Assembly (NCBI GenBank): GCA_946482495.1
Contig: CAMLRV010000089.1
Location: 1 to 8,223 of the forward strand
Source: an uncultured Flavobacteriia bacterium
GTDB taxonomy: Bacteria; Bacteroidota; Bacteroidia; Flavobacteriales; Flavobacteriaceae
Reading direction: 5' to 3'
DNA: 8,223 nucleotides
Positions 1-5,579 of the stretch are shown here, piece after piece; positions within the stretch are counted from its first letter, which is position 1; each line of letters opens with the position of its first letter. The translations under genes were made by a program, and so were the position numbers. The notes below the pieces were generated by a model that saw nothing but the letters and a program-made list of their open reading frames with translations, ran no database searches and was not told the origin of the DNA.

Positions 1-954
1 TGGAAAAAAATGCAGCCTAAAACAGCTGAATTATTAGCTTATTTCAATAAGCATGTTGGACCATATCCATACAAACAATATTCGGTTATTCAAGGTGGTG
101 ACGGTGGAATGGAATATGCAATGTGTACTTTAATTACTGGAAATAGAAGTTATGGAAGTTTAGTTGGTGTTACAGCTCACGAATTTGCACACAGTTGGTT
201 TCAACATCTTTTAGCTACAAACGAATCAAAACATTGTTGGATGGATGAAGGGTTTACTTCATTTATTTCAGATTTAGCGATGAACGAAATTATGCCTCCA
301 AAAGAGCCTGAAAATCCTTTCGCAGATTCATACAATAATTATGTTTATGTAGCAAATTCTGGCAAAGAACAACCGTTAACCACTCACGCTGATCGATACG
401 ATTTTAATCAAAATTACGGAATTAACGCGTATAGTAAAGGTGAAATTTTCTTAGCACAATTGGCTTATGTAATTGGTGTAGAAAATTTACAAAAAACGGT
501 GAAAAAATATTATTCAGATTATAAATTCTCTCATCCAACTCCAAACGATATCAAAAGAACGGCTGAAAAAGTTTCAGGTTGTAATTTAGATTGGTATTTA
601 AACGAATGGACACAAACTACAAACACTATTGATTATGCTATTAAATCGGTAGAAAATCATAAAATTGTTTTAGAAAGAAAAGGGAGAATGCCAATGCCAA
701 TCGATTTAATCGTAGAATTCGAAAACGGTAAAAAAGAATATTTTTATATTCCAAATACGTTAATGCGTTGGGAAAAACCAAACCCTTTTACTAATTTAAC
801 TAGAACGGTTTTAACAGGTTGGGAATGGGCAATTCCAACGTACACAATCGAAATTCCTAAAGAGAAAGGAGTAATTAAATCGGTAATTATCGACCCAACT
901 GATTTGATGGCAGATGTGAAAAAAGAGGATAATGTGTTTCCAAAAAAACAATAA
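1..954 (+). CDS. M1-family zinc metallopeptidase, C-terminal part (5' end outside the window)
   Basis: This is a gluzincin aminopeptidase that removes N-terminal residues from peptides. The frame is open from base 1 (W-K-K before the Met at 10), so the gene begins upstream. Counting from that Met, the GAMEN-type substrate loop appears as GGMEYA (residues 32-37). The zinc site is HEFAH (57-61), followed after 18 residues by the third ligand in DEG (Glu80). The likely catalytic Tyr lies in the AYSKG motif (Tyr141). The remaining roughly 170 residues are the C-terminal part, ending in a charged tail with TAA at 952-954. Family members in Bacteroidota usually exceed 600 residues, so about half is missing, including any signal peptide. 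Many relatives are exported, but that cannot be judged here. The next gene starts 54 bases downstream. Family assignment is firm; the substrate is not known. Confidence 0.95.
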   Translation, partial: WKKMQPKTAELLAYFNKHVGPYPYKQYSVIQGGDGGMEYAMCTLITGNRSYGSLVGVTAHEFAHSWFQHLLATNESKHCWMDEGFTSFISDLAMNEIMPPKEPENPFADSYNNYVYVANSGKEQPLTTHADRYDFNQNYGINAYSKGEIFLAQLAYVIGVENLQKTVKKYYSDYKFSHPTPNDIKRTAEKVSGCNLDWYLNEWTQTTNTIDYAIKSVENHKIVLERKGRMPMPIDLIVEFENGKKEYFYIPNTLMRWEKPNPFTNLTRTVLTGWEWAIPTYTIEIPKEKGVIKSVIIDPTDLMADVKKEDNVFPKKQ

Positions 955-1008
955 AAACGCCATTTTTTTAAAAAAATAACCCTAAATTAGATTTCAAATT
1001 TCTTACAA

Positions 1009-2367
1009 ATGCAAGACAAAACGTTAATTGGTAGTGAAGAATGGTGCTCGTTTCCGCAATTAGGAATTCCAGCAATTAAAGCCCGTGTCGATTCGGGAGC
1101 CAAAACTTCAGCTTTACACGCTATCAATATTAAAATTTTTGAAAAGAATGGTGACGAATGGTTAAAATTCGATATCAATCCGATTCAAAATAATTCGAAA
1201 TCAACTATTCATTGTGAAGCGCAATTAGTCGATCAAAGAATTATTAAAAGTTCGAATGGAACTCGAGAAAAAAGATACGTTATTCGAACAGATGTTGAAT
1301 TAGGAAATCAAAGATGGCAAGTTGAGGTAACGCTAACAAACAGAGACTCTATGGGTTTCAGGATGTTATTAGGACGCGAAGCCATGGTGGGAAGATTGAT
1401 TGTTGATCCAGAAAGAAAATTTGAATTAGGACAACCTTCATCAGAAAGTTTAAAAGAATATTACTATAAAGATCCAAGTAAAAAAGGATTGAAAATTGGT
1501 TTGTTAGCCAGTAATCCGGAATTATATAGTAACCGTAGAATTATTGAAGCAGGAGAAATGCGCGGACATGAAATGCATTTCTTAAATCTGAAATATTGCT
1601 ACATGAAGTTAAGTGCTTCTAATCCAGAAATCCATTATCGTGGTGGGTTAGTTTTGAACGATTTCGATGCGATTATCCCAAGAATTCGTCCTAGTATGAC
1701 GTATTATGGTTGTGCTTTGACACGTCAATTTGAAGCATTGAAAGTTTTTGCTTTAAATAATGCTGCTGCCATCACGCAATCAAGAGATAAATTGTTTTCG
1801 TTGCAATTATTATTAAATCATGGTGTGGATATTCCAACGACTGGATTTGCAAATTCTCCTTTAGATACAGACGATTTAATTAAAATGGTTGGTGGTTCGC
1901 CATTAATCGTAAAATTATTAGAAGGAACTCAAGGTAAAGGTGTCGTTTTAGCTGAAACCAAAAAAGCCGCTGAATCGGTTATTAATGCTTTTAAAAGTTT
2001 AAATGCGAATATCTTAGTTCAAGAATTTATTAAAGAAGCCAACGGTAAAGATTTACGTTTATTTGTAGTTGATGGAAAAGTAGTGGCTGCGATGCAACGT
2101 GAAGCTGCGCCAGGTGAGTTTAGAGCTAATATTCACATGGGCGGAACGGCTTCTGTAGTAAAAGTAACTTCTGATGAGAAAAAAATTGCCATAAAAGCTG
2201 CCAAAGCCATGAACTTAAAAGTAGCTGGTGTAGATATCATTCGATCTAGTAAAGGTCCATTATTACTAGAAGTAAATTCTTCTCCAGGATTAGAAGGAAT
2301 TGAAGGTGCTACTCAAAAAGATATTGCCGGAGAAATGATTAAAGCTATCGAGAAAAATTTTAAATAA
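1009..2367 (+). CDS. rimK: Fusion of RimB-like (ATP-dependent zinc protease domain) and RimK-like ATP-grasp glutamate ligase
   Basis: A 452-residue two-domain protein. Residues about 1-140 match the RimB / 'ATP-dependent zinc protease' family, a retropepsin-like fold, with the signature [14 protein letters not shown] (25-38; Asp28 is the putative catalytic Asp) and LLGREAM near 120-126. Residues about 155-452 form a RimK-type ATP-grasp ligase. It has the glycine-rich ATP loop EGTQGKGV (305-312) and the metal-binding [12 protein letters not shown] (419-430; Glu421, Asn423). E. coli RimK adds glutamates to the C-terminus of ribosomal protein S6 and has about 300 residues, so the extra length here is the N-terminal domain. 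Separate RimB proteins are linked to RimK-dependent modification, so fusion of the two is sensible. The S6 substrate is inferred from the family. The gene heads a tightly packed series, with the next start 6 bases after its stop. ATG at 1009 is the natural start, just before the first conserved residues. Confidence 0.9.
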   Translation: MQDKTLIGSEEWCSFPQLGIPAIKARVDSGAKTSALHAINIKIFEKNGDEWLKFDINPIQNNSKSTIHCEAQLVDQRIIKSSNGTREKRYVIRTDVELGNQRWQVEVTLTNRDSMGFRMLLGREAMVGRLIVDPERKFELGQPSSESLKEYYYKDPSKKGLKIGLLASNPELYSNRRIIEAGEMRGHEMHFLNLKYCYMKLSASNPEIHYRGGLVLNDFDAIIPRIRPSMTYYGCALTRQFEALKVFALNNAAAITQSRDKLFSLQLLLNHGVDIPTTGFANSPLDTDDLIKMVGGSPLIVKLLEGTQGKGVVLAETKKAAESVINAFKSLNANILVQEFIKEANGKDLRLFVVDGKVVAAMQREAAPGEFRANIHMGGTASVVKVTSDEKKIAIKAAKAMNLKVAGVDIIRSSKGPLLLEVNSSPGLEGIEGATQKDIAGEMIKAIEKNFK

Positions 2368-2373
2368 TTTCAT

Positions 2374-2553
2374 ATGAAAACATACAAAATTCCATTGGTT
2401 TTATTCCTTTTAGGAATGGTAATAACTGTAATAGGTGCGTTATTTAAACTAAATCATTTACCTGGGACTAGTTTTTTACTAATAGCTGGAATGTTAACTG
2501 AAGCATTAGCAATTATTGCTTTGATTGTATTTATAATGAAACGATTGAAATGA
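2374..2553 (+). CDS. Small GldL-like two-helix membrane protein (copy A)
   Basis: A 59-residue protein: a short basic start (MKTYK), a first membrane helix at about 6-24, a short loop, a second helix at about 33-54, and a basic end (MKRLK). The core GALFKLNHLPG (21-31) followed by GMLTEAL (39-45) closely resembles the N-terminal membrane hairpin of GldL, the integral membrane ring protein of the gliding/type IX secretion motor. Lys25, His28 and Glu43 line up with the Lys, His and Glu that I recall as functionally important in Flavobacterium johnsoniae GldL (Lys27, His30, Glu49). GldL's long cytoplasmic region is absent, so this is not GldL itself. The gene starts 6 bases after the rimK stop, and its TGA overlaps the next start in an ATGA, suggesting coupling. 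Similarity is judged by eye; function is unknown. Confidence 0.82.
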   Translation: MKTYKIPLVLFLLGMVITVIGALFKLNHLPGTSFLLIAGMLTEALAIIALIVFIMKRLK

Positions 2554-3050
2554 ATCCGTATGTAGACATTGTCATACGAAGTGTAGCCGTTTATTTATTT
2601 ATGGTTATTGCTTTGCGCATTTTCGGTAAAAAGGAATTATCACAACTTAATGCTTCCGACATTGTTTTAATTTTATTGATTAGTAACTCGGTTCAAAATG
2701 CTATGGTAGGAAGTAATGTTTCGCTTGAAGGCGGAATTATAGCAGCTTTTTCACTGTTTACAATAAATTTTCTATTCAAAAAGATATTAAATAAATCAGG
2801 TTTTTTAAGCAAATTAGTGCAAAGTAAGCCTGAAATATTAATTCACGATGGTAAAATTGATTTCAAAACCTTATCTAGATTAGGAATTACTTCCGATGAA
2901 TTAGACGAAGTTATTAGAGAACATGGTGTGGAAAATTACAAATTCGTAAAATTAGCTATGTTGGAAATCAACGGAAATATCAGTATCATTTCCGGAAATG
3001 AAAACTTAATTCAAACCAAACACAAACGAATTCATAAAACGTTAGTTTAA
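2550..3050 (+). CDS. DUF421 (YetF-type) membrane protein
   Basis: A 166-residue protein of the DUF421/YetF family. The N-terminal half is membrane-embedded, with helices at about 5-23, 37-54 and 58-76. The family signature FGKKELSQLNASDIVLILL lies at 25-43, followed by ISNSVQNAMVG (44-54). From about residue 90 comes the soluble YetF-type domain, with PEILIHDGKID and then a region ending in the strand-like KLAMLEINGNISII. Helices in front and a cytoplasmic alpha/beta domain behind are standard for the family. Some Bacillus members are tied to spore germination, but no biochemical function is established here. Length is slightly short but complete. Its ATG overlaps the upstream stop by four bases (ATGA), the usual sign of coupled translation, and the following gene starts 11 bases on. 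Confidence 0.88.
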   Translation: MNPYVDIVIRSVAVYLFMVIALRIFGKKELSQLNASDIVLILLISNSVQNAMVGSNVSLEGGIIAAFSLFTINFLFKKILNKSGFLSKLVQSKPEILIHDGKIDFKTLSRLGITSDELDEVIREHGVENYKFVKLAMLEINGNISIISGNENLIQTKHKRIHKTLV

Positions 3051-3061
3051 TTTAAAATTGA

Positions 3062-3645
3062 ATGAATAAAAGCAGACTGGAAGCATTTAGTGATGGTGTT
3101 TTAGCTATTATTATAACTATCATGGTTTTAGAATTTAAAGTTCCTTCAAATATTTCATTTGAAGCTATACTTTCATATTATCACATAAGTTTTTAAGTTA
3201 CATTTTAAGTTTTATATATGTTGGTATTTATTGGAATAATCACCATCACATGATGCATACTGTAAAAAATGTCAATGGAAAAATTTTATGGGCCAATTTG
3301 CATTTGTTATTTTGGTTGTCTTTAATTCCTTTTGCAACGGCTTGGATAGGTGAGAATCATTTTGCAAGTTTTCCAATGATGTTTTATGGTGTTATTTTAT
3401 TAATGAATGGAATAGCATTCAATATTTTACAATATCAAATCATTTGTTCTCATGGAAAAACTTCTGATTTAGCTCAAGCTATTGGGAAAGATTACAAAGG
3501 AAAATTATCAGTGATATTATATATTATTGCCGTAATTTTTACCAAATTTTATGTTCCAATTTCAGGTGCCATTTATATTTTAGTAGCGTTACTTTGGTTG
3601 GTTCCTGATAAAAGGATAGAACGAATTTTTAATGAAAAAGAATAA
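3062..3645 (+). pseudogene. TMEM175/DUF1211-family membrane protein with a frame disruption near 3178-3194
   Basis: Two reading frames together make one TMEM175-family protein (bacterial members are six-helix potassium-channel subunits). Frame one begins at 3062 with MNKSRLEAFSDGVLAIIITI, carrying the family's RxxxFSD selectivity motif (Arg5, Phe9-Ser10-Asp11). It stops at TAA 3194-3196 after 44 residues. The other frame takes over with KFLSYILSFIYVGIYWNNHHH (3187-3249) and runs through MMHTVKN to the stop at 3643-3645, supplying the remaining helices. Restoring one base near 3178 (TATTA to TATTTA) gives an uninterrupted protein of 194 residues, normal for the family. Possible explanations are a real loss-of-function deletion, a sequencing or assembly error, or recoding. 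The rest of both parts is well preserved, so the change is recent or artefactual. An ATG at 3250 could give a truncated protein lacking the FSD helix. The gene sits in the packed series, 11 bases after DUF421. Confidence 0.85.
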
Positions 3646-3663
3646 CTACAAATACAAAATCAA

Positions 3664-3849
3664 ATGGAAGATAAATTCAAAAAATTATTGCTCATCATTA
3701 TTGCATGCAGTTTCATTGTAGGTTTTGGAGCTTTGTTTAAAATAATGGAATGGCCATGTGCTACACTAATGTTTAATGTAGGAGTAGTGTTAGAAATTAT
3801 TTTTGGAGCAGTAATTATGGTATATCTACTAAAAAATAAAAACAGATAA
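3664..3849 (+). CDS. Small GldL-like two-helix membrane protein (copy B)
   Basis: A 61-residue protein with the same plan as the one at 2374: a basic N-terminus (MEDKFKK), a membrane helix at about 8-25, a short loop, a second helix at about 33-56, and a basic end (KNKNR). The hallmark stretch is GALFKIMEWPCATL (22-35), with VLEII (42-46) in helix two. Lys26 and Glu44 are 18 residues apart, the same spacing as Lys25 and Glu43 in copy A. However, the position of copy A's His28 is Glu29 here, and the P-G of the loop is P-C. It is read as a paralogue related to GldL's membrane hairpin, without the cytoplasmic region. It follows the TMEM175-type gene by 18 bases, and its TAA shares one base with the next ATG (TAATG). 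Function is unknown. Confidence 0.78.
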   Translation: MEDKFKKLLLIIIACSFIVGFGALFKIMEWPCATLMFNVGVVLEIIFGAVIMVYLLKNKNR

Positions 3850-4028
3850 TGGCTTTGGAATTTAAAACATCTTGCGAAAAATGTGCTGCAGATTTGAACA
3901 TGCAATCGGAAGCTTGTATTTGTAGTTATGAATGTACTTTTTGTGCATCATGTTCTGAAGAAATGGAATTTGTTTGTCCGAATTGTAAAGGTGAATTAGT
4001 CAAAAGACCAAAACGTAAAAAAGAATAA
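3849..4028 (+). CDS. DUF1272 cysteine-rich small protein
   Basis: A 59-residue protein that matches the DUF1272 family in length and pattern: MALEF start, paired cysteines, a central CSYECTFCASC stretch, CPNC, then GELVKRP and a basic tail. Nine cysteines are visible: Cys9 and Cys12 (CxxC), Cys23 and Cys25 (CxC), Cys29, Cys32 and Cys35, and Cys43 and Cys46 (CPNC). This strongly suggests metal binding, probably zinc, in a soluble cytoplasmic protein. The family has no established role that I know of. The gene overlaps both neighbours by a single base in TAATG junctions (start at 3849, stop at 4026-4028), so translation is probably coupled to the GldL-like gene before and the SRPBCC gene after it. 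It is short enough to be missed by length-filtered gene finding. Family recognition is confident. Confidence 0.88.
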   Translation: MALEFKTSCEKCAADLNMQSEACICSYECTFCASCSEEMEFVCPNCKGELVKRPKRKKE

Positions 4029-4456
4029 TGTTTACTATTTATCACGATTTTGTTGTAAATGTTTCGAAAGAGAAATTTTTTGAAGCCGTTTCTACACCAA
4101 CTGGATTAAACAATTGGTGGACATTGCAATGTAACGGTATTCCGAAATTAAACGAAGTATATAATCTGAATTTTACCGACGAATACAATTGGTTTGCCAA
4201 AATCTCTAAGTTTGAAGAAAATATGTGTATCGAGTTTTCTATGCTTGACGCGATGAAAGAATGGTTACCTACTCAATTCGGATTTAAATTAAGAGAAATT
4301 GATGTAAATAAAACAGAAATCGAATTCTATCATACCAATTGGAAGGAAATTTCGAAAGAATATAAAGTGGCTAGTTTTTGTTGGGCGATGTTATTGAATC
4401 AACTTAAAAACTATTTAGAAAACGGAATCATTACACCTTTTAGCGAAAGAAATTAA
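4028..4456 (+). CDS. SRPBCC / AHSA1-type ligand-binding domain protein
   Basis: A 142-residue single-domain protein of the START/Bet v1-like (SRPBCC) superfamily, closest to the AHSA1 (Hsp90 ATPase activator homologue) group. The opening strand and helix (IYHDFVVNVSKEKFFEAVST, residues 4-23) lead into the group's characteristic TGLNNWWT (25-32). The strands follow in order, and a final long helix runs over about 118-135 (FCWAMLLNQLKNYLENG). Such domains form a hydrophobic cavity. Bacterial members rarely have a known ligand, and the name does not imply Hsp90 interaction. There is no signal peptide or membrane segment, so it should be cytoplasmic. It starts on the last base of the DUF1272 stop codon and ends one base before the third GldL-like gene, deep inside the packed series. 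Confidence 0.85.
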   Translation: MFTIYHDFVVNVSKEKFFEAVSTPTGLNNWWTLQCNGIPKLNEVYNLNFTDEYNWFAKISKFEENMCIEFSMLDAMKEWLPTQFGFKLREIDVNKTEIEFYHTNWKEISKEYKVASFCWAMLLNQLKNYLENGIITPFSERN

Positions 4457-4457
4457 A

Positions 4458-4652
4458 ATGAAATACAAATATATAATTGCTTTATTCTTAATTGGATTAG
4501 TTTTTTGGTTAATTGGAAACCTAATCAAATTAATGCATTGGCCTTTTGGCGTTGAAACTAATATCCTTTCAGTATTATTTATGTTAATTTCAAGCATAAT
4601 TTTAATTATCAAAACACTAAAAAATAACGATAGTAATAGTAAACTAAACTAA
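4458..4652 (+). CDS. Small GldL-like two-helix membrane protein (copy C, most divergent)
   Basis: A 64-residue protein: basic start (MKYKY), membrane helix at about 6-23, short loop, second helix at about 33-51, and a polar, Asn/Ser/Lys-rich tail (52-64). The helix-one end and loop, IGNLIKLMHWPFG (19-31), match the Lys-x-x-His/Glu-x-Pro pattern of copies A and B; Lys24, His27 and Pro29 are kept. The second helix is LSVLFMLISSII (37-48) and has no acidic residue. Met42 occupies the spacing where A and B have Glu, so if the family works through that Glu, this copy cannot do so alone. The relationship rests on topology and the short motif and is weaker than for A and B. It starts one base after the SRPBCC stop and ends in tandem TAA codons, 6 bases before the DUF1304 start. 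Confidence 0.68.
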   Translation: MKYKYIIALFLIGLVFWLIGNLIKLMHWPFGVETNILSVLFMLISSIILIIKTLKNNDSNSKLN

Positions 4653-4658
4653 TAAAAT

Positions 4659-5021
4659 ATGGAAATATTATCAAAAATTAGCATCATAATTGTAGCTTTA
4701 CTTCATATCTATTTTTTATGGTTAGAAATGTTTGTTTGGACAACAACAGGTAAAAAAGTGTTCAAAACTTTACCTGAACATTTATTTGAACCGACTAAAA
4801 CCTTAGCAGCCAATCAAGGTTTGTATAATGGGTTTTTAGCGGCAGGGTTACTTTGGTCGTTATTTATTTGTGATTCAATTTGGAGCAAAAATATTGCTTA
4901 CTTTTTCTTAGGTTGTGTAGTAGTTGCTGCTTTATATGGTTGGTATTCGGTTTCTAAAAGAATCTTTTTTGTGCAAGGCATCCCTGCAATTCTTGCAATT
5001 GTATTAGTCTTTTTGAGATAA
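4659..5021 (+). CDS. DUF1304 integral membrane protein
   Basis: A 120-residue protein matching DUF1304 over its whole length. Four membrane helices are visible at about 5-26, 53-71, 76-96 and 102-119. Family marks are LLHIYFLWLEMFVW (14-27; His16 and Glu23 inside helix one), the strongly conserved LAANQGLYNGFLAAGLLW (49-66), and VQGIPAILAIVL near the end. The loop between helices one and two (28-52) is the only sizeable polar part. The family is widespread and uncharacterised; the buried His and Glu hint at a transport or redox role, but nothing more can be said. It lies 6 bases after the third GldL-like gene and 4 bases before the next gene, fitting the membrane-protein theme of this series. 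Confidence 0.88.
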   Translation: MEILSKISIIIVALLHIYFLWLEMFVWTTTGKKVFKTLPEHLFEPTKTLAANQGLYNGFLAAGLLWSLFICDSIWSKNIAYFFLGCVVVAALYGWYSVSKRIFFVQGIPAILAIVLVFLR

Positions 5022-5025
5022 TTAT

Positions 5026-5532
5026 ATGTTTGCTTCTTCAATTGAAATTGAAAATTTTCCAAATTTAATTACTTCAACAGAGTTTGATTTAATTCATAAA
5101 GAATTACTTTCTCAATGTGATGTATTGTCAAAATCTTCAATAGTGAATTTAAATTTTAATGATAGAAAAATTAAAATACGATTTGATTTAGGTATTGATA
5201 GTGAAATTAGTAAAGCTCGTTTTTTATATATCTCAGAAACTGATATTTTGTTTTATTCTGGAGAATACGAATGGTGCGCGTTCAATTTGAAAAACCTTAA
5301 AAGAATTAGACACGAAGAAGTATTTTACTTACCTCATATTGAAAAAAGAGAAGATATTATTCTAATTTATAGCGATATGTGTGTTGAATCTACTGATTTG
5401 TATGCTGAGCGAATTGATCAAGTCCCAGTTGATCCACCCTACGAATCAATCGAATTTGAAGATAGTATTGAGTTTGAAAGTTCAATTTATGGGAAACAAA
5501 TTTTAAAAATAAAAAAAGGCAAAAGTTCTTAA
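5026..5532 (+). CDS. Unrecognised acidic protein, last gene of the series
   Basis: I do not recognise this 168-residue protein. It has no signal peptide and no membrane helix, so it is probably cytoplasmic. Residues 1-60 alternate polar and hydrophobic positions, with a helix-like FDLIHKELLSQC and a strand-like KIKIRFDLG. A central block (FLYISETDILFYSGEYEWCA) suggests beta structure, and a mixed region ends in IILIYSD. The tail carries a short tandem repeat, SIEFED then SIEFES, within an acidic stretch, followed by a basic end (KIKKGKSS). The gene starts 4 bases after DUF1304, so it belongs to the same transcription unit. Its last codons form the left arm of the terminator hairpin, with the TAA stop (5530-5532) in the loop. 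Codon use looks like that of its neighbours. It could be an immunity-like or housekeeping protein, but there is no evidence for either. Confidence 0.75.
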   Translation: MFASSIEIENFPNLITSTEFDLIHKELLSQCDVLSKSSIVNLNFNDRKIKIRFDLGIDSEISKARFLYISETDILFYSGEYEWCAFNLKNLKRIRHEEVFYLPHIEKREDIILIYSDMCVESTDLYAERIDQVPVDPPYESIEFEDSIEFESSIYGKQILKIKKGKSS

Positions 5533-5551
5533 TTTAAACTTTTGCCTTTTT
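5513..5551. terminator. Bidirectional rho-independent terminator between the series and hutH
   Basis: A perfect 15-base inverted repeat has arms at 5513-5527 and 5537-5551 and a 9-base loop. The arms are A-rich then T-rich (AAAAAGGCAAAAGTT and its complement), so each strand gives a hairpin with a GGC/GCC core and a U-rich 3' side. It can therefore end both the plus-strand series and the convergent hutH. The left arm lies inside the 3' coding end of the preceding gene, and that gene's stop codon sits in the loop. A second CTTTTGCCTT follows 21 bases after the one in the right arm (5560-5569 versus 5539-5548) and could pair with the left arm as an alternative. Confidence 0.85.
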
Positions 5552-5579
5552 ACTTTTATCTTTTGCCTTGGCTCTTTTC

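Noticed and set aside
963..976. T7A7 palindrome after the M1 peptidase gene as a terminator
   Set aside because: It has no loop and no G/C pairs, so it would not form a stable hairpin; it is common in AT-rich spacers.
988..995. TAGATTTC as a -7 promoter box for rimK
   Set aside because: It is a one-mismatch match to TAnnTTTG but has no TTG at suitable distance upstream; chance matches are expected in this AT-rich spacer.
2374..2553. Copy A as GldL itself
   Set aside because: GldL carries a long cytoplasmic region after the hairpin and is normally encoded next to gldM; here the chain ends right after helix two and the neighbour is DUF421.
3250..3645. A stand-alone 131-residue membrane protein starting at ATG 3250
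   Set aside because: Conserved TMEM175-family residues continue upstream in the same frame to about 3187, and the missing first helix with FSD lies in the other frame, so this is the rear part of a split gene rather than a separate one.
3660..4612. Minus-strand frames at 3660-3905 and 4415-4612
   Set aside because: They run antisense to recognisable GldL-like, DUF1272 and SRPBCC genes and show no family resemblance.
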